From: Alicyclobacillus_A sp963788285
GTDB lineage: Bacteria; Bacillota; Bacilli; Alicyclobacillales; Alicyclobacillaceae
Length of the DNA stretch: 64,000 nt
NCBI GenBank assembly: GCA_963788285.1
Contig: CAWBGB010000009.1
Coordinates: 22,821-86,820, forward strand
Direction of reading: 5' to 3'
Shown here: positions 44,417 through 53,601 of the stretch, in pieces
How the letters are laid out: each line of letters opens with the position of its first letter
How positions within the stretch are numbered: position 1 is the first letter of the stretch
Made by a program: the position numbers and the translations under genes
Notes under the pieces: generated by a model
Database searches by the model: none
Seen by the model: the letters and a program-made list of their open reading frames with translations, nothing else
Told to the model about the DNA's origin: nothing

Positions 44417-45845
44417 TTACAAAAATCTGCGCTGTGTCTTCTTACCATCGTGTGTGAACACCACTTCGCGGCCTTCGACCACCGTTTGCAAGTGGCAGTT
44501 GCGCCCCCACATCTGGTACAGGTAGGGGAGCGTCTTCTCCAGGTGCTTCACATCCAATTCCATGCCTTCATAGGCGTGTCGAATGTAGAGCTCTCCGTTG
44601 CGATTGTGGTCTCCGTCCTCAACGTACAGTACCGGGATGCCGCCATTCACACGAGACGCGCACAATTGGTCGCGTACGTGTTCCCATTCTTTATCCACAA
44701 CGCGCCAGTCGTTGCCAACCTTTTGAAACAGGTACAAGTCCAGCTCCTGTGCAAGTTCCTTCGTCAGGTAGTTGCGCAGGAAAGAGATGTCGTTTTCCAT
44801 CTCTCGCACTTCAAACATCTTCTCGCGGCCCTTTCCTGGCTCGCGCCCAAACCGCTTTCGCTCTTCTTCCGTCGGCTCGTTCCATCGCTTCTCAATGTTC
44901 TCCCAGATGGCAAGCCCGAGGTGGTACGGGTTTATGGAGGTTCGGGACGGAAGCACGACGCCCGAGTGCATTTTGGCAAACTCAATGGCGTCTGCCTCGT
45001 TGAGATCGAGGTCACGCATAATCCGCAAATGCCAGTACGTGGCCCAACCTTCGTTCATGATCTTCGTCTCTAGCTGCGGCCAGAAGTACAGCATCTCCTC
45101 GCGCAGGACGGACAGTACGTCGCGTTCCCACTCTTCGAGCACGGAACTGTGCTCAATCAGGAACAACATGATGTCCTTGGTCGGCAGCCCGGCAAAGCGT
45201 GCAGGGACTTCCTTCGTCCGGTTCCTGCGACGCGCCCGGATCCGTCCAAAGCCCAAAGGTCATCGTAGGGCAATGCACTCCTTCTCCCGCCGACGTCGTG
45301 TCTTCTCCTGCTGTCCTGCTACGCATCTTCCGCTCCCGCTCCACGTATCCAGATGCGTCGACATGCTCCTGCAGAGCCATGCCGGCGTCGAGGAGGGATT
45401 CCACGCGGGATCGTCCGTATTCCATTTCGTATGCGTGCAATCGCTGCGCATTGGACGCCATTCTATCGACCATGTCTCGCGACGTGCGCGAGAACGAACT
45501 GTTGTTTTTGAAAAAGTCGCAATGCGCGAGTACGTGGGCACAGACGGTCATGTTTTGCAGCAGTGTGTTGCCGTCGAGCAAGAATGCATAGCATGGATCC
45601 GAGTTGATGACCAATTCGTAAATGCGGCTGAGGCCCAAGTCGTACTCCAACTTCATTCGGTGGTACGACTTCCCAAACGACCAATGCGTGTACCGCGTAG
45701 GCATACCATATGCGCCGAACGTGTACAGGACCTCTGCTGGACACACCTCGTACCGCATGGGATAAAAATCGAGCCCGTATCCACGGGCAATCTCCATCAT
45801 CTGGTCAATGCTCTTTTCCAGCTCAACCATTTCTGCCTGGTTCAT
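44417..45845 (-). pseudogene. spoVR: SpoVR family protein, frameshifted
   Basis: SpoVR is involved in spore cortex formation in Bacillus. The N-terminal half (MMEIARGYGLDFYPMRYEVCP, GMPTRYTHWSFGKSYH, HVLAHCDFFKNN) and the C-terminal half (EEMLYFWPQLETKIMNEGWATYWH, GVVLPSRTSINPYHLG) are well conserved but in different frames. Around 45215-45280 a short stretch (LPYDDLWALD) is in a third frame, so at least two indels are needed. A truncated yhbh-like gene lies directly upstream, the usual partner of spoVR. Confidence 0.88.
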
Positions 45846-45848
45846 GCT

Positions 45849-46010
45849 GGCTTCACCTCGCCCGCTCGTTGGGAGAAGAAGTGCCGCAATGCACTGTAGA
45901 CGGCTGACTTCTCGCGAATGACAAAGTTGCGGAAGTTAGGATGGCGATACTTGGAATACGCGTTCATCAAGGTGGAACTTCGATTGTACTGATACAATCC
46001 GACATGATGT
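45849..46010 (-). pseudogene. yhbH: C-terminal remnant of a YhbH/DUF444 protein
   Basis: The frame ending just before spoVR encodes YNRSSTLMNAYSKY and HPNFRNFVIREKSAVYSAL, like the end of DUF444 proteins, which are encoded next to spoVR and prkA in spore formers. About 90 percent of the gene is missing. Confidence 0.6.
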
Positions 46011-46556
46011 AACCAACAAGGCCCTCGCTAACGTGGGGGTCCTTTCTTAAACTTGTATCAGATGGTATGTCGTTGGCGAGTAGATGTCTCCCAACACTTG
46101 GCGACTGCCCGGACAATATCTTTATGCCGTCGTTTCCATTTTTAGTAAGTCAATGGACCTGGCCAGTAAATCTCGATTGTGGTCATTGCCACCTTGTAGG
46201 CCTATATTCGGCTTACGTTTTTCCGATCGACGAATGGGATTCGCCATGACACACCTACTGTGTAAGCCTATGAGATTCATTACCGATGTTATCTGTGCAA
46301 ATAAAAAGGCCTGCACAAACACAAACGCGCGGGCCAAATGTATCACTTCCGTCCGCTTCGAGTGCTCTCATTAACTTCGGTATATGCATGCCCACTCCAT
46401 TGTCTGGATTGTAAATTGGAAGAACGTATATAAATGCTAAGTGAAATAAATGTAACCATACAGTGAGGGTGAAAGTATGAAGACAAAGAACGCGTGGGTT
46501 ACCGATATCTCAATCAGAGTTGTAGTGTGTGCTTAGGAGGTTATTGATGCATTATT
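46011..46556. other. Interval without a recognised gene
   Basis: I see no supported gene in this stretch. On the minus strand a GC-rich hairpin followed by TTTTTATTT near 46308-46340 could terminate the hydrolase gene upstream of it. Short open frames here lack ribosome sites. Confidence 0.4.
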
Positions 46557-47114
46557 CTATACATGGTATTTCAACCACTCGATAATACTTTCGTAGACCA
46601 TCTCTTTACCATCCTCTTGCAAAAGCTCATGATTTCCTTCAAACAAAACAAATTTTTTGTCTTTCACCTGTAACGCATCGTAAAATTCTTGTACAGCGAC
46701 CGGATCCACTAATGGATCATTTGTTCCACAGAGACAGAGTGTAGCCATTTGAAAATTTCGTGCTTTTCTTAATGCCTGTTGGCCGTTGGCAAGGAGTTGA
46801 TTCACCCATCGGACGGAAAAATCACGAGTAAACAAAGGATCATTTTCCACAAATGTATATGTATCAGTGAGCCGACAAACCCTTGTTACAAAGGTACACC
46901 ACTGATTCAGATCCATGGACATCCTTGGGGTAAGGAACGAAAGGAAGTGACACACGAGATATAAAGATTTTGGAATATGAAATCGAAGTCTCAAGGCAGG
47001 TGATGAAAAAATCGCTCCCTGCACTTGACTTACATACTCTTGCCCATACCGTGCGACGATCGTCCCACCCAAGCTGTGTCCTAACAAGAAGATGGGTTCA
47101 CCAGGATGCACCTC
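46557..47114 (-). pseudogene. Alpha/beta hydrolase (monoacylglycerol lipase-like), 3' part cut off by an IS
   Basis: The fragment contains the nucleophile elbow GHSLGG, the acid residue region LCGTNDPLVDP and the catalytic His in FEGNHELLQE, as in monoacylglycerol lipases. Its 5' part lies at 48511-48792. Removing the IS and one target copy restores REVHPGEPIFLLGHSLGG in frame, giving a 279-residue protein. The IS therefore inactivated an otherwise intact gene. Confidence 0.88.
47107..47114 (+). repeat. Target site duplication, left copy (TGCACCTC)
   Basis: TGCACCTC directly borders the left end of the IS256-family element and is repeated at 48503-48510 beyond the right end. Eight bases is the usual duplication length for this family. 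Confidence 0.92.
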
Positions 47115-48502
47115 GTTAGAGTCTCATTAGGTGGTGTAAATTCTGAGGCTGGATATTGACGAAAAAGCCATCGAGTGCAACCTACTAAAGTGACAGCAAC
47201 CATTAGTAGAGGAGGCAACCTCGATGGCTTCTATGGATAAGATCGCACTTTTGGAGCTTATCCGCAAGATCGGTTTGGAGGATGGGGATATCGATTTTCT
47301 GCGGGAGGGGTTGAAGGTTCTCGCAGAAGCGGTGATGGATGCCGAAGTCAGTCAACTCATCGGTGCTGAGCGCTTCGAACGAAGCACGGAGCGCAAGAAT
47401 TACCGTAATGGATACCGACGTAGAGAGTGGGATACGAGGGTTGGAACCATTGAATTGCAAATTCCCAAGCTACGTAAAGGTAGCTATTTCCCCAGTTTAT
47501 TAGAGCCGCGACGTCGGGCGGAGAAGGCGTTACTCAATGTCGTCCAGGAAGCCTATGTGCATGGTGTGAGTACCCGTAAGGTTGATGAACTTGTGGAGTC
47601 GCTGGGCATCGGCGGAATCAGCAAGAGTGAAGTATCTCGTATCTGTAAGGAGCTCGATGAGGTTGTACAGGCGTTTAAGAGTCGCCCGCTTGAAGGTGAG
47701 TTCCCCTATGTTTGGCTGGATGCCACCTTCCCCAAGGTTCGCGAGGGTGGTCGGGTCCAAAGTATGGCGTTTGTCATTGCCATTGGTGTGAAAGCCACCG
47801 GCGAGCGCGAGGTGTTGGGCTTTGACCTTGGAACAAGCGAAGACGGTTCATTCTGGCTGACCTTTCTGCGGAGCCTGGTGGCGAGAGGGCTAAGGGGTGT
47901 CAAACTGGCGATTAGTGATGCTCATGAAGGACTGAGAGCGGCGATTGAAACGACGCTGGTCGGAGCTACATGGCAACGGTGCAGGGTCCATGTGATGCGC
48001 AATATACTGAGTCAGGTGCCAAAATCCTCACAAGCCATGGTGTCGTCGATTGTCCGCACGATTTTTGCCCAACCAACACAGGAGTCAGCGAAAGAACAAC
48101 TCGCTGTCGTGGTACAGCAATTGAAGAGTCGGTTTCCGAAGGCGATGGATGTGTTGTAGAAAGCGGAGGAGGACGTGCTGGCGTATATGGCATTTCCGAG
48201 AGAGCATTGGCGTCAGATTTGCTCAACCAATCCACTCGAGCGGCTGAACCCGAGAAATTCGCCGTCGTATAGACGTCGTTGGGATCTTCCCAAACCGGGA
48301 CTCTGTGATCCGGCTCGTGGGAACCATTCTCCAAGAGCAACATGATGAATGGAGCATTGCACGCCGCTATTTCAGCTTGGAGTCGATGGCTAAGCTGACG
48401 GGCAACGAGGCGTTGCTGGCACCGACTTCAGTTCTACACAAATGACGCATGCCACTTAGTAGAAGCACTCGAAGAATTTCCACCACTTGACGGGACACTA
48501 CC
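47115..48502 (+). mobile_element. IS256-family insertion sequence, copy 1
   Basis: The element is 1388 bp and is bounded by imperfect 30-bp inverted repeats (left GTTAGAGTCTCATTAGGTGG, right end reading inward GGTAGTGTCCCGTCAAGTGG). It has an 8-bp target duplication. It carries one transposase gene with two disabling mutations. A second, nearly identical copy lies at 53546-56497. Confidence 0.93.
47224..48445 (+). pseudogene. IS256-family (Mutator-type) transposase, inactivated
   Basis: The frame encodes the family pattern: GAERFERSTERKNYRNGYRRREWDTRVG, the first catalytic Asp in VWLDATFPKVR, the second in AISDAHEGLRAAI, the CRVHVMRN motif and TNPLERLN with the catalytic Glu. A TAG at 48157, where copy 2 has CAG, ends the frame early. 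An extra C near 48250 adds a frameshift. AGAGGAGG precedes the ATG. Confidence 0.93.
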
Positions 48503-48510
48503 TGCACCTC
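48503..48510 (+). repeat. Target site duplication, right copy (TGCACCTC)
   Basis: This is the second copy of the 8-bp duplication flanking IS copy 1. Confidence 0.92.
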
Positions 48511-48792
48511 CCTCACAAAGCCAATAAATTTGTGCATGTCATCCAGATACTCATAAAACGAATGTACGCGGCCACGTTTCCCCGTCGATTGTCCAAACCC
48601 CCGCAGATCAAATGCGTAGAAAGCAATATTATGTTGCAAACAATGCCTTCCCAAATCGACGAACTGCCCGGAATGCTGACCTGCCCCGTGAATAAATACC
48701 AAAACCAAGAAAGGTTTGCTGGGAATAAATCTGCGATAAAAAAGCTCAGTTCGATGATTCACGTTAAACTTCCCGACAGCACTGTGTACCAT
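48511..48792 (-). pseudogene. Alpha/beta hydrolase, 5' part cut off by an IS
   Basis: The N-terminal part has FLVLVFIHGAGQHSGQFVDL (oxyanion region) and YAFDLRGFGQSTGKRGRV. ATG 48792 has GGGGAG about 11 bases upstream. It continues in frame at 47114 once the IS is removed. Confidence 0.88.
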
Positions 48793-48872
48793 TCCAATGC
48801 CTGCTCCCCTGCATCTTTTCGAAAATTCATTGTGAGTATGAGCATTTACGCGAGCTCTTATCAAGGGAAAAA

Positions 48873-49007
48873 ATGTTTATCGAAAAGGGTGTTATCAGAA
48901 CGGAATTTTATCACCCATCTCAGTTAGCCGAACCTGACTGCCCCAAATGTGGTGGATCGGGATATGACATAAGCACAAGTGAGAACAAGGTGTGCGATTG
49001 TACGTAA
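48873..49007 (+). CDS. Small zinc-knuckle protein, phage-like
   Basis: This 44-residue gene starts at an ATG with AAGGGA close upstream. The second half has CPKCGGSGYD and CDC, a DnaJ-like four-cysteine zinc module often seen in small phage proteins. It opens a stretch of phage-like genes. Function is unknown. Confidence 0.55.
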   Translation: MFIEKGVIRTEFYHPSQLAEPDCPKCGGSGYDISTSENKVCDCT

Positions 49008-49225
49008 CACGCCCCCTTCAATCCCACATCCGATAGGTCAACCACTGAGCACCACTGAACAATAACCACAAACTCTACACACCTTCTGTACAAATTTTTC
49101 AAATCTACCTTGTACACTAGGCTCGTAGGCAGGGCGACATGAGGGGTCGCCGCCGTCACTGGCGAAGGAGGGGCCAGTGGCATTACCGACCTAGTATTCA
49201 ACTTCACTGTGCATCCCCCATGTGT

Positions 49226-49257
49226 GACGCTCGCAATGTGAGGTGGGCGTCTTTTTT
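49226..49257 (+). terminator. Terminator of tandem unit A
   Basis: GACGC (49226-49230) pairs with GCGTC (49247-49251), with further pairing inside, followed by TTTTTT. Confidence 0.7.
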
Positions 49258-49445
49258 CAATCCCAAATCGACCACAGACCACCGCCGAATTCACATCGTA
49301 ACCACAATCTCTCCACACCTTGTACACATATTTCAAACATTTATCCTGTACACTCTTCCTTGGGCTGAGTGCCTCACGTTTGTCTCAAAAATCGCTGGCG
49401 TAGTGTGTGGCCAGTGACGATTCCCTCTCTCCTTTTCGATATATC

Positions 49446-49473
49446 ACGCTCACTGAAGTGAGCGTCTTTTTTT
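49446..49473 (+). terminator. Terminator of tandem unit B
   Basis: ACGCTCAC and GTGAGCGT form a perfect 8-bp stem with a TGAA loop and are followed by CTTTTTTT. On the minus strand it could terminate the DUF6504 gene. Confidence 0.88.
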
Positions 49474-49711
49474 AATCCCAAACCCGATAGATGTACCACT
49501 TGCCACCGCTGAACTCGAGGTCAAACAAAAACCACTCCGCGGTCTGCACGCGATACATGGTTCGGGGTGGTTCGTTGTCCCACCAGGCGCCAGCCTCCAT
49601 CCACCAGTCGATGATAGCGGTCACTGTGTAGGTGTTGTCACCGTCCATTATGGTGTGCGGGATCTCATCTTTTGTTGTCACTTCAATGGGTCGTTGAACC
49701 AAACGTGACAT
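49472..49711 (-). CDS. DUF6504 family protein
   Basis: The 79-residue protein shows the pattern of DUF6504: RPIEVTT near the start, YTVTAIIDWWMEAGAWWDNEPPRTMYRVQT in the middle and GGKWYIYRVWD at the end. In other bacteria this small family occurs near the translesion synthesis protein ImuB, suggesting a link to DNA repair (known association, not proof). AGGTGAG lies upstream of the ATG. A ligase and an SRAP remnant follow on the other strand. Confidence 0.7.
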   Translation of the reverse strand: MSRLVQRPIEVTTKDEIPHTIMDGDNTYTVTAIIDWWMEAGAWWDNEPPRTMYRVQTAEWFLFDLEFSGGKWYIYRVWD

Positions 49712-49816
49712 ATTCTCACCTTGATATGCGAACGTTAGTTCTCATATTATAGAGGACGTTCCCACCAATCACCTAATGCCACTGATCATTGCCTTTGCGA
49801 CAATAAAATTAGGTGA

Positions 49817-50815
49817 TTGATCGTGTCGTTCCAGCCCATCAAACCGATGCTTCTTACTATGAGCAGAGAAGCATTCGATGACGACAACTACATCTTTGAA
49901 CCGAAGTGGGATGGATGGCGGATCCTGATTCACAAGCAAGGGGATCGCGTTGAGGCATACACGCGGCGAGGCAACTGCGTTACGAGTAAGTTCCCGGAAC
50001 TCCAGGAGGCCGCGCAGGACATCCGGACACACTCAGTAGTATTGGACTGCGAAGGTATCTGCCTGCGTGACGGACGGTCCGTGTTTGACGATTTCGCATA
50101 TCGCGGACGACTGCGTGACCCACGGAAGATTCCATCGGCAGTGGAGACGCATCCGGCCACGTTCATTGCGTTCGATGTACTCTACACAGACCGTGATCAT
50201 ACCCGAGAGCCGCTGATGGAGAGAAAAGCCAGACTGGCTGACATAGTTACTCCGTCGAAAACCATCACCCCCACACTCTACATGGATGGCGTAGGGGTTA
50301 GGTTGAAAAAGATGACGGAGGAACGTAACTGGGAAGGCATAGTGGCGAAGCGGAAAGATTCTCGGTATGTACTGGCTACGAGGTCAACTGATTGGCTGAA
50401 GATAACGAACTGGAAGGAAATCGACGCGGTGATCCTTGGTTACCGAACGGAACCGCAATTTGGGCTAATTGTTGGGCTCCACTTCCCCACCGTTCACCGA
50501 CTCAAGAAGCAGGAAGTGTTCGGCATGGCGGGATTGTGGAGTACGTGGCGGTAACCAGACGGAAAGAGGAAAGTCCATACCTGCACAATCATCACATGCG
50601 AACCGAATATGTTCATGAGACACCTGCACGACAGGATGCCGGTGATTTTGACCAAGGAACCGATGGACGTATGGCTAGACCGCAGCACCACGGATACTGA
50701 TACTGTTATGTCCGTGCTGAAGCCTTATGAGGGCGAGATGTACGCGTACCGGGTACCCGAACTGGTCGGAAATGTGCGGAATGATACGCCGGAGTGTATT
50801 GAGGCGATAAGATGA
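49817..50815 (+). pseudogene. ATP-dependent DNA ligase fused by deletion to the tail of an SRAP (YedK/HMCES) protein
   Basis: The first about 215 codons are an ATP-dependent ligase adenylation domain: EPKWDGWRILIH with the AMP-binding Lys, EAYTRRGN, DCEGICLRDG, FIAFDVLY, EGIVAKRKDSRY and WLKITNWKEIDAVILGY. The OB-fold end is missing. The same frame then reads EVFGMAGLWSTWR, a TAA stop at 50552, and continues PDGKRKVHTCTIITCEP ... HDRMPVILTKEPMDVWLD, which is the C-terminal half of an SRAP protein. An internal deletion joining two neighbouring repair genes is the simplest explanation. A truncated ligase of 245 residues may still be made. Confidence 0.8.
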
Positions 50816-50929
50816 ACAAATGCCTTCACCCCATTCTGGAATGAAGGCTAGGGTATAGGGAGATGCTCACTGCCCGTTTTATTATCGACATCAGCAACTG
50901 GCTAAGGGTGCGAAACTTGAGTTATTAAA

Positions 50930-51337
50930 CTAATGGAGTTCCCTGTCCCGGCGTTCGGCTAGAATTGCGAGCAATGCCTTCATGAATCGGAGGTTTTTTT
51001 GTATTGTAGGGTCTTTAAGCATTCTATACAAACCAATCATACCCACATTCGAAGTATCTGCCTCAGCTCGTTCTTGAGCCTCGTGCACCAAGGAAACGCC
51101 ATCTTCAATCGTGTCTTGAATCGGTTCAGTTGTCCCTTTCATGGCCTCCCCGAAGATTTCTAACATCTCCGTGTCTTTTAATAATGCTTCAGCGAGATCG
51201 TACATTTCTGAAGTGATTTTCATGATGTTTGTGATCTTAGGTATCATCTGGACCGTGGTTACGAGGAATTCCTTGATCTCCGGTTGCACGACTAAGTCCA
51301 ACACGTCGGACTGGGGCTCGATCTGAGATTCTGTCAT
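50930..51337 (-). CDS. DUF1641 family protein
   Basis: This 135-residue helical protein ends with the DUF1641 pattern NVGMIGLYRMLKDPTIQKNLRFMKALLAIL. In Bacillus such proteins (YrhD) are encoded beside formate dehydrogenase genes, but none is seen here. ATG 51337 has AAGGGG 9 bases upstream; the ATG at 51346 is too close to it. Function is unknown. Confidence 0.75.
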   Translation of the reverse strand: MTESQIEPQSDVLDLVVQPEIKEFLVTTVQMIPKITNIMKITSEMYDLAEALLKDTEMLEIFGEAMKGTTEPIQDTIEDGVSLVHEAQERAEADTSNVGMIGLYRMLKDPTIQKNLRFMKALLAILAERRDRELH

Positions 51338-51682
51338 GTCACGCATCCCCTTGACGAAGAGATTCTGAGGGACAGCATGCGCTAAAGTACCGTTGGTTAT
51401 TCACTCAAGTTTCGGCAGCCAGTTTTGCCTTGACTGTCGTGGGTTAATGCTCAATAAACTGTTGAACTATTTGTTCGATCAAGAAGCTGCAATATGACAA
51501 AACGCCCCCATCCAATGAAGGATGAGGGCTACTGTATGGGGCAGGGAAAGACTCCACCATTGCATTATTGACAGGTGAACACTCATGTAGACATCACCAC
51601 AGCACGTGCGGAGTGATGGGGCCGACATTGAAGGAATTGTCGTTGATAGGACGAATATTCCAACACCGAAGGAGTGGTTTGC
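51338..51682. other. Interval without a recognised gene
   Basis: It holds a hairpin at about 51503-51530 (GCCCCCATCC and GGATGAGGGC, one mismatch). A similar small hairpin after the SRAP remnant (GCCTTCA/TGAAGGC, 50825-50851) may be a related terminator. No gene is supported. Confidence 0.4.
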
Positions 51683-52444
51683 GTGGGGAAGGTTTATTCA
51701 TTTGATGAGTTCGAGCAAATTACTCGTCCGCCAGAGGACAGTTCGCGGGTGTGGCGTTACATGGACTTACCTAAGTTCGCCAATATTCTTGTCGAAAAGG
51801 CTTTGCATTTCACGCGAGCAAGTAAACTTCGGGATGGCAGTGACCGTTTCGAAGGGGTCTGGCCGGAAGCAAATATTAGAGATGTTAGGGAAGAAGTCAG
51901 GAACATGGCAAACGAATGGGTTGCCGACGAATCAATTCGCAACCTTGAACGTTTTTACACTGAATTGGCAGAAAAGACCTACATAAATTGTTGGCACATC
52001 AATGACGATGAGTCGTATGCGATGTGGAAAGCATATGCAGCTGGGGGGCCTGGGATTGCAATAAGCACCACATTTGGACGATTGAATCAGTGTATGCAAC
52101 CGTACATTTACGTGTACAACATGTACCGTCGTAAGGTTGCCTACATTGATAACAAAGTTGATGGGGTGCCACGCTCCGACCCAGCTTTCTTCTTTCTGCA
52201 AAAACGGCGCTGTTTCAGCGCGGAAAATGAACTCCGTTTGTTACTTACGGAAATTCCACCTTGGGATGAACCCATCAGGGAGTTACGGCATAGCAGTGCT
52301 GGCGTATTTATCCCTATAGATCTAAATGAGTTGGCTGAGAAGATCTATGTTTCACCCGATGCTGATGACTCATTTGTAAGAACTGTTAAGGGATTATTAG
52401 ACCAATTCAAGATATCCGTAGAAGTTGAGCAATCTGGCATATGA
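51683..52444 (+). CDS. DUF2971 family protein
   Basis: The product is 253 residues; GTG 51683 is chosen because GAAGGAG lies 8 bases upstream. It has the DUF2971 pattern: RVWRYMDLPKFANILVEKALHFTRASKLRD at the start, CWHINDDESYAMWKAYAAGGPGIAISTTF in the middle and FSAENELRLLL. The family is common in phages, islands and near defence genes, and its biochemical role is unknown. Confidence 0.82.
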   Translation: MGKVYSFDEFEQITRPPEDSSRVWRYMDLPKFANILVEKALHFTRASKLRDGSDRFEGVWPEANIRDVREEVRNMANEWVADESIRNLERFYTELAEKTYINCWHINDDESYAMWKAYAAGGPGIAISTTFGRLNQCMQPYIYVYNMYRRKVAYIDNKVDGVPRSDPAFFFLQKRRCFSAENELRLLLTEIPPWDEPIRELRHSSAGVFIPIDLNELAEKIYVSPDADDSFVRTVKGLLDQFKISVEVEQSGI

Positions 52445-52602
52445 AAGGGGACGCGTGCTTAGATTCTTTGCTCTTCGCCCCGTCATTCCCAATATGATGG
52501 ACGGGCCGGAGTGTATCGCGGAGGTAAAATAGTCTCCCATGCGTAATCGACACTTAACAATGCGACGTGGTACTATCCTGGACGGGGAGTAGGTACAGTG
52601 AG

Positions 52603-52640
52603 AGGGGAACTGTCACGATGGCGGTTCCCCTACATTTTTG
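52603..52640 (+). terminator. Terminator-like hairpin
   Basis: AGGGGAAC (52603-52610) and GTTCCCCT (52623-52630) form a perfect 8-bp stem followed by ACATTTTTG. It lies between the DUF2971 gene and the next gene. Confidence 0.6.
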
Positions 52641-52668
52641 CGCATACTACCGCTTGGAGGTGGTGGGT

Positions 52669-53112
52669 GTGAAGGAAAGACTTAAACGTAACACGCCCGT
52701 GTACTATACCGAGATTGGATTTGTACGTGAAAAAAAGGTCACCGTGGTGCCATCCGTAGATAAGCCGTACTATAAGGTTTCCGATATAGATGAACGCTTA
52801 CCCGAAGACATATCCGAATGGCCAGATTATCTACATTTTGATCGACAGGCGGCGGAAAAAGATGCTGAACGCCGATTCAAGGAAATACAACGTCAATTAG
52901 AACACTGGCAAGAAATCGTGTTAGGGAACCCAAGGGGACTGCTTATTGACATGTTTAGAGCATGGGCCTTTCTACAGTTTCATTCACGTCGATATCTCGA
53001 TGTTCCGGTGTTAGATACCGGGTATACGCGCAGAAGAAAAAGGGAAATGGTTGTGCAAAAGATACGGGAATACTTCGGCATCGATTTGGACGAAGACGAA
53101 AAAAAGGAGTAG
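52669..53112 (+). CDS. Hypothetical phage-like protein
   Basis: The 147-residue protein starts at GTG 52669, with GGAGG 8 bases upstream. It is charged and mostly helical (FDRQAAEKDAERRFKEIQRQLEHWQEI) and ends with a very acidic and basic tail (FGIDLDEDEKKE). No family is recognised. It sits among phage-like genes, so a phage origin is likely. Confidence 0.6.
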   Translation: MKERLKRNTPVYYTEIGFVREKKVTVVPSVDKPYYKVSDIDERLPEDISEWPDYLHFDRQAAEKDAERRFKEIQRQLEHWQEIVLGNPRGLLIDMFRAWAFLQFHSRRYLDVPVLDTGYTRRRKREMVVQKIREYFGIDLDEDEKKE

Positions 53113-53121
53113 GAGTTACAC

Positions 53122-53349
53122 CTATTCCATGTAGTAGTGCTTGATAATACGCTCCGCAATATCGAGTAGCCGTTCAGAGCCGTATGACACGCGAACAGTG
53201 AGCTGAGTTCCATCGTTGCCGATATACTGCTTGTACACGATGTTTGCTTCTTCACCTGGCCACTTGTACACCGTGTATTGTGTGCCGTCCACGTCGATGA
53301 ATGTGGACACGGCTGCATCGGCAGGTACGGTTTGCGTTGTCACATTCAC
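53122..53349 (-). CDS. Small hypothetical protein, paralog of its neighbour
   Basis: This 75-residue protein has GAGGAGG before its ATG. It contains DVDGTQYTVYKWPGEE and ends ERLLDIAERIIKHYYME. The next upstream frame ends in a similar way, so the two may be duplicates. The family was not recognised. Confidence 0.55.
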   Translation of the reverse strand: MNVTTQTVPADAAVSTFIDVDGTQYTVYKWPGEEANIVYKQYIGNDGTQLTVRVSYGSERLLDIAERIIKHYYME

Positions 53350-53355
53350 GCCTCC

Positions 53356-53484
53356 TCAAAGATAATACTTGCGTACAATGTCTACGAAAATGTCCATCAA
53401 ATCTGCTTCGTCACCCTCCGCAACTTCAATCTCCCATTCGTTCCCGTTGACATCCAACACGGTTTCCACAATCGGTTGCTCCAC
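53356..53484 (-). CDS. Small hypothetical protein, possibly truncated
   Basis: An open frame of 42 codons ends DLMDIFVDIVRKYYL, recalling the end of the protein encoded just downstream. It has DVNGNEWEIEVAEGDE. The likely start (GTG 53484) has no clear ribosome site, and the region upstream is cut by the IS at 53546, so it may be missing its beginning. Confidence 0.4.
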   Translation of the reverse strand: MEQPIVETVLDVNGNEWEIEVAEGDEADLMDIFVDIVRKYYL

Positions 53485-53601
53485 GTCACGTTACAGACGG
53501 CAAGTCGGATCCGTCTGCATCTCAAAGAGTTGCGGGGCATTGTTGGGTAGTGTCCCGTCAAGTGGTGGAAATTCTTCGAGTGCTTCTACTAAGTGCATGC
53601 G

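Larger units (their letters stand above)
49016..49474 (+). repeat. Two tandem intergenic units with sRNA-like architecture
   Basis: Unit A (about 49016-49256) and unit B (about 49257-49474) align along their length. Both start TTCAATCCCA, then share an A/C-rich block with TGTACA motifs, a hairpin with CTGGC/GCCAG arms (49157-49179 and 49391-49420), and a terminator hairpin with a long T-run. Read on the minus strand, the first bases of each unit encode an ending like ...WD-stop, similar to the 3' end of the DUF6504 gene at 49472. The array may thus be decayed copies of that gene region. Confidence 0.7.

Noticed and set aside
48920..49336. A 138-codon minus-strand frame across the tandem units
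   Set aside because: It runs through repeats and terminator stems and its composition is unlike a real protein; only the short endings similar to the DUF6504 gene are meaningful.
49016..49474. A CRISPR array
   Set aside because: There are only two long diverged units and no short identical repeats with spacers.
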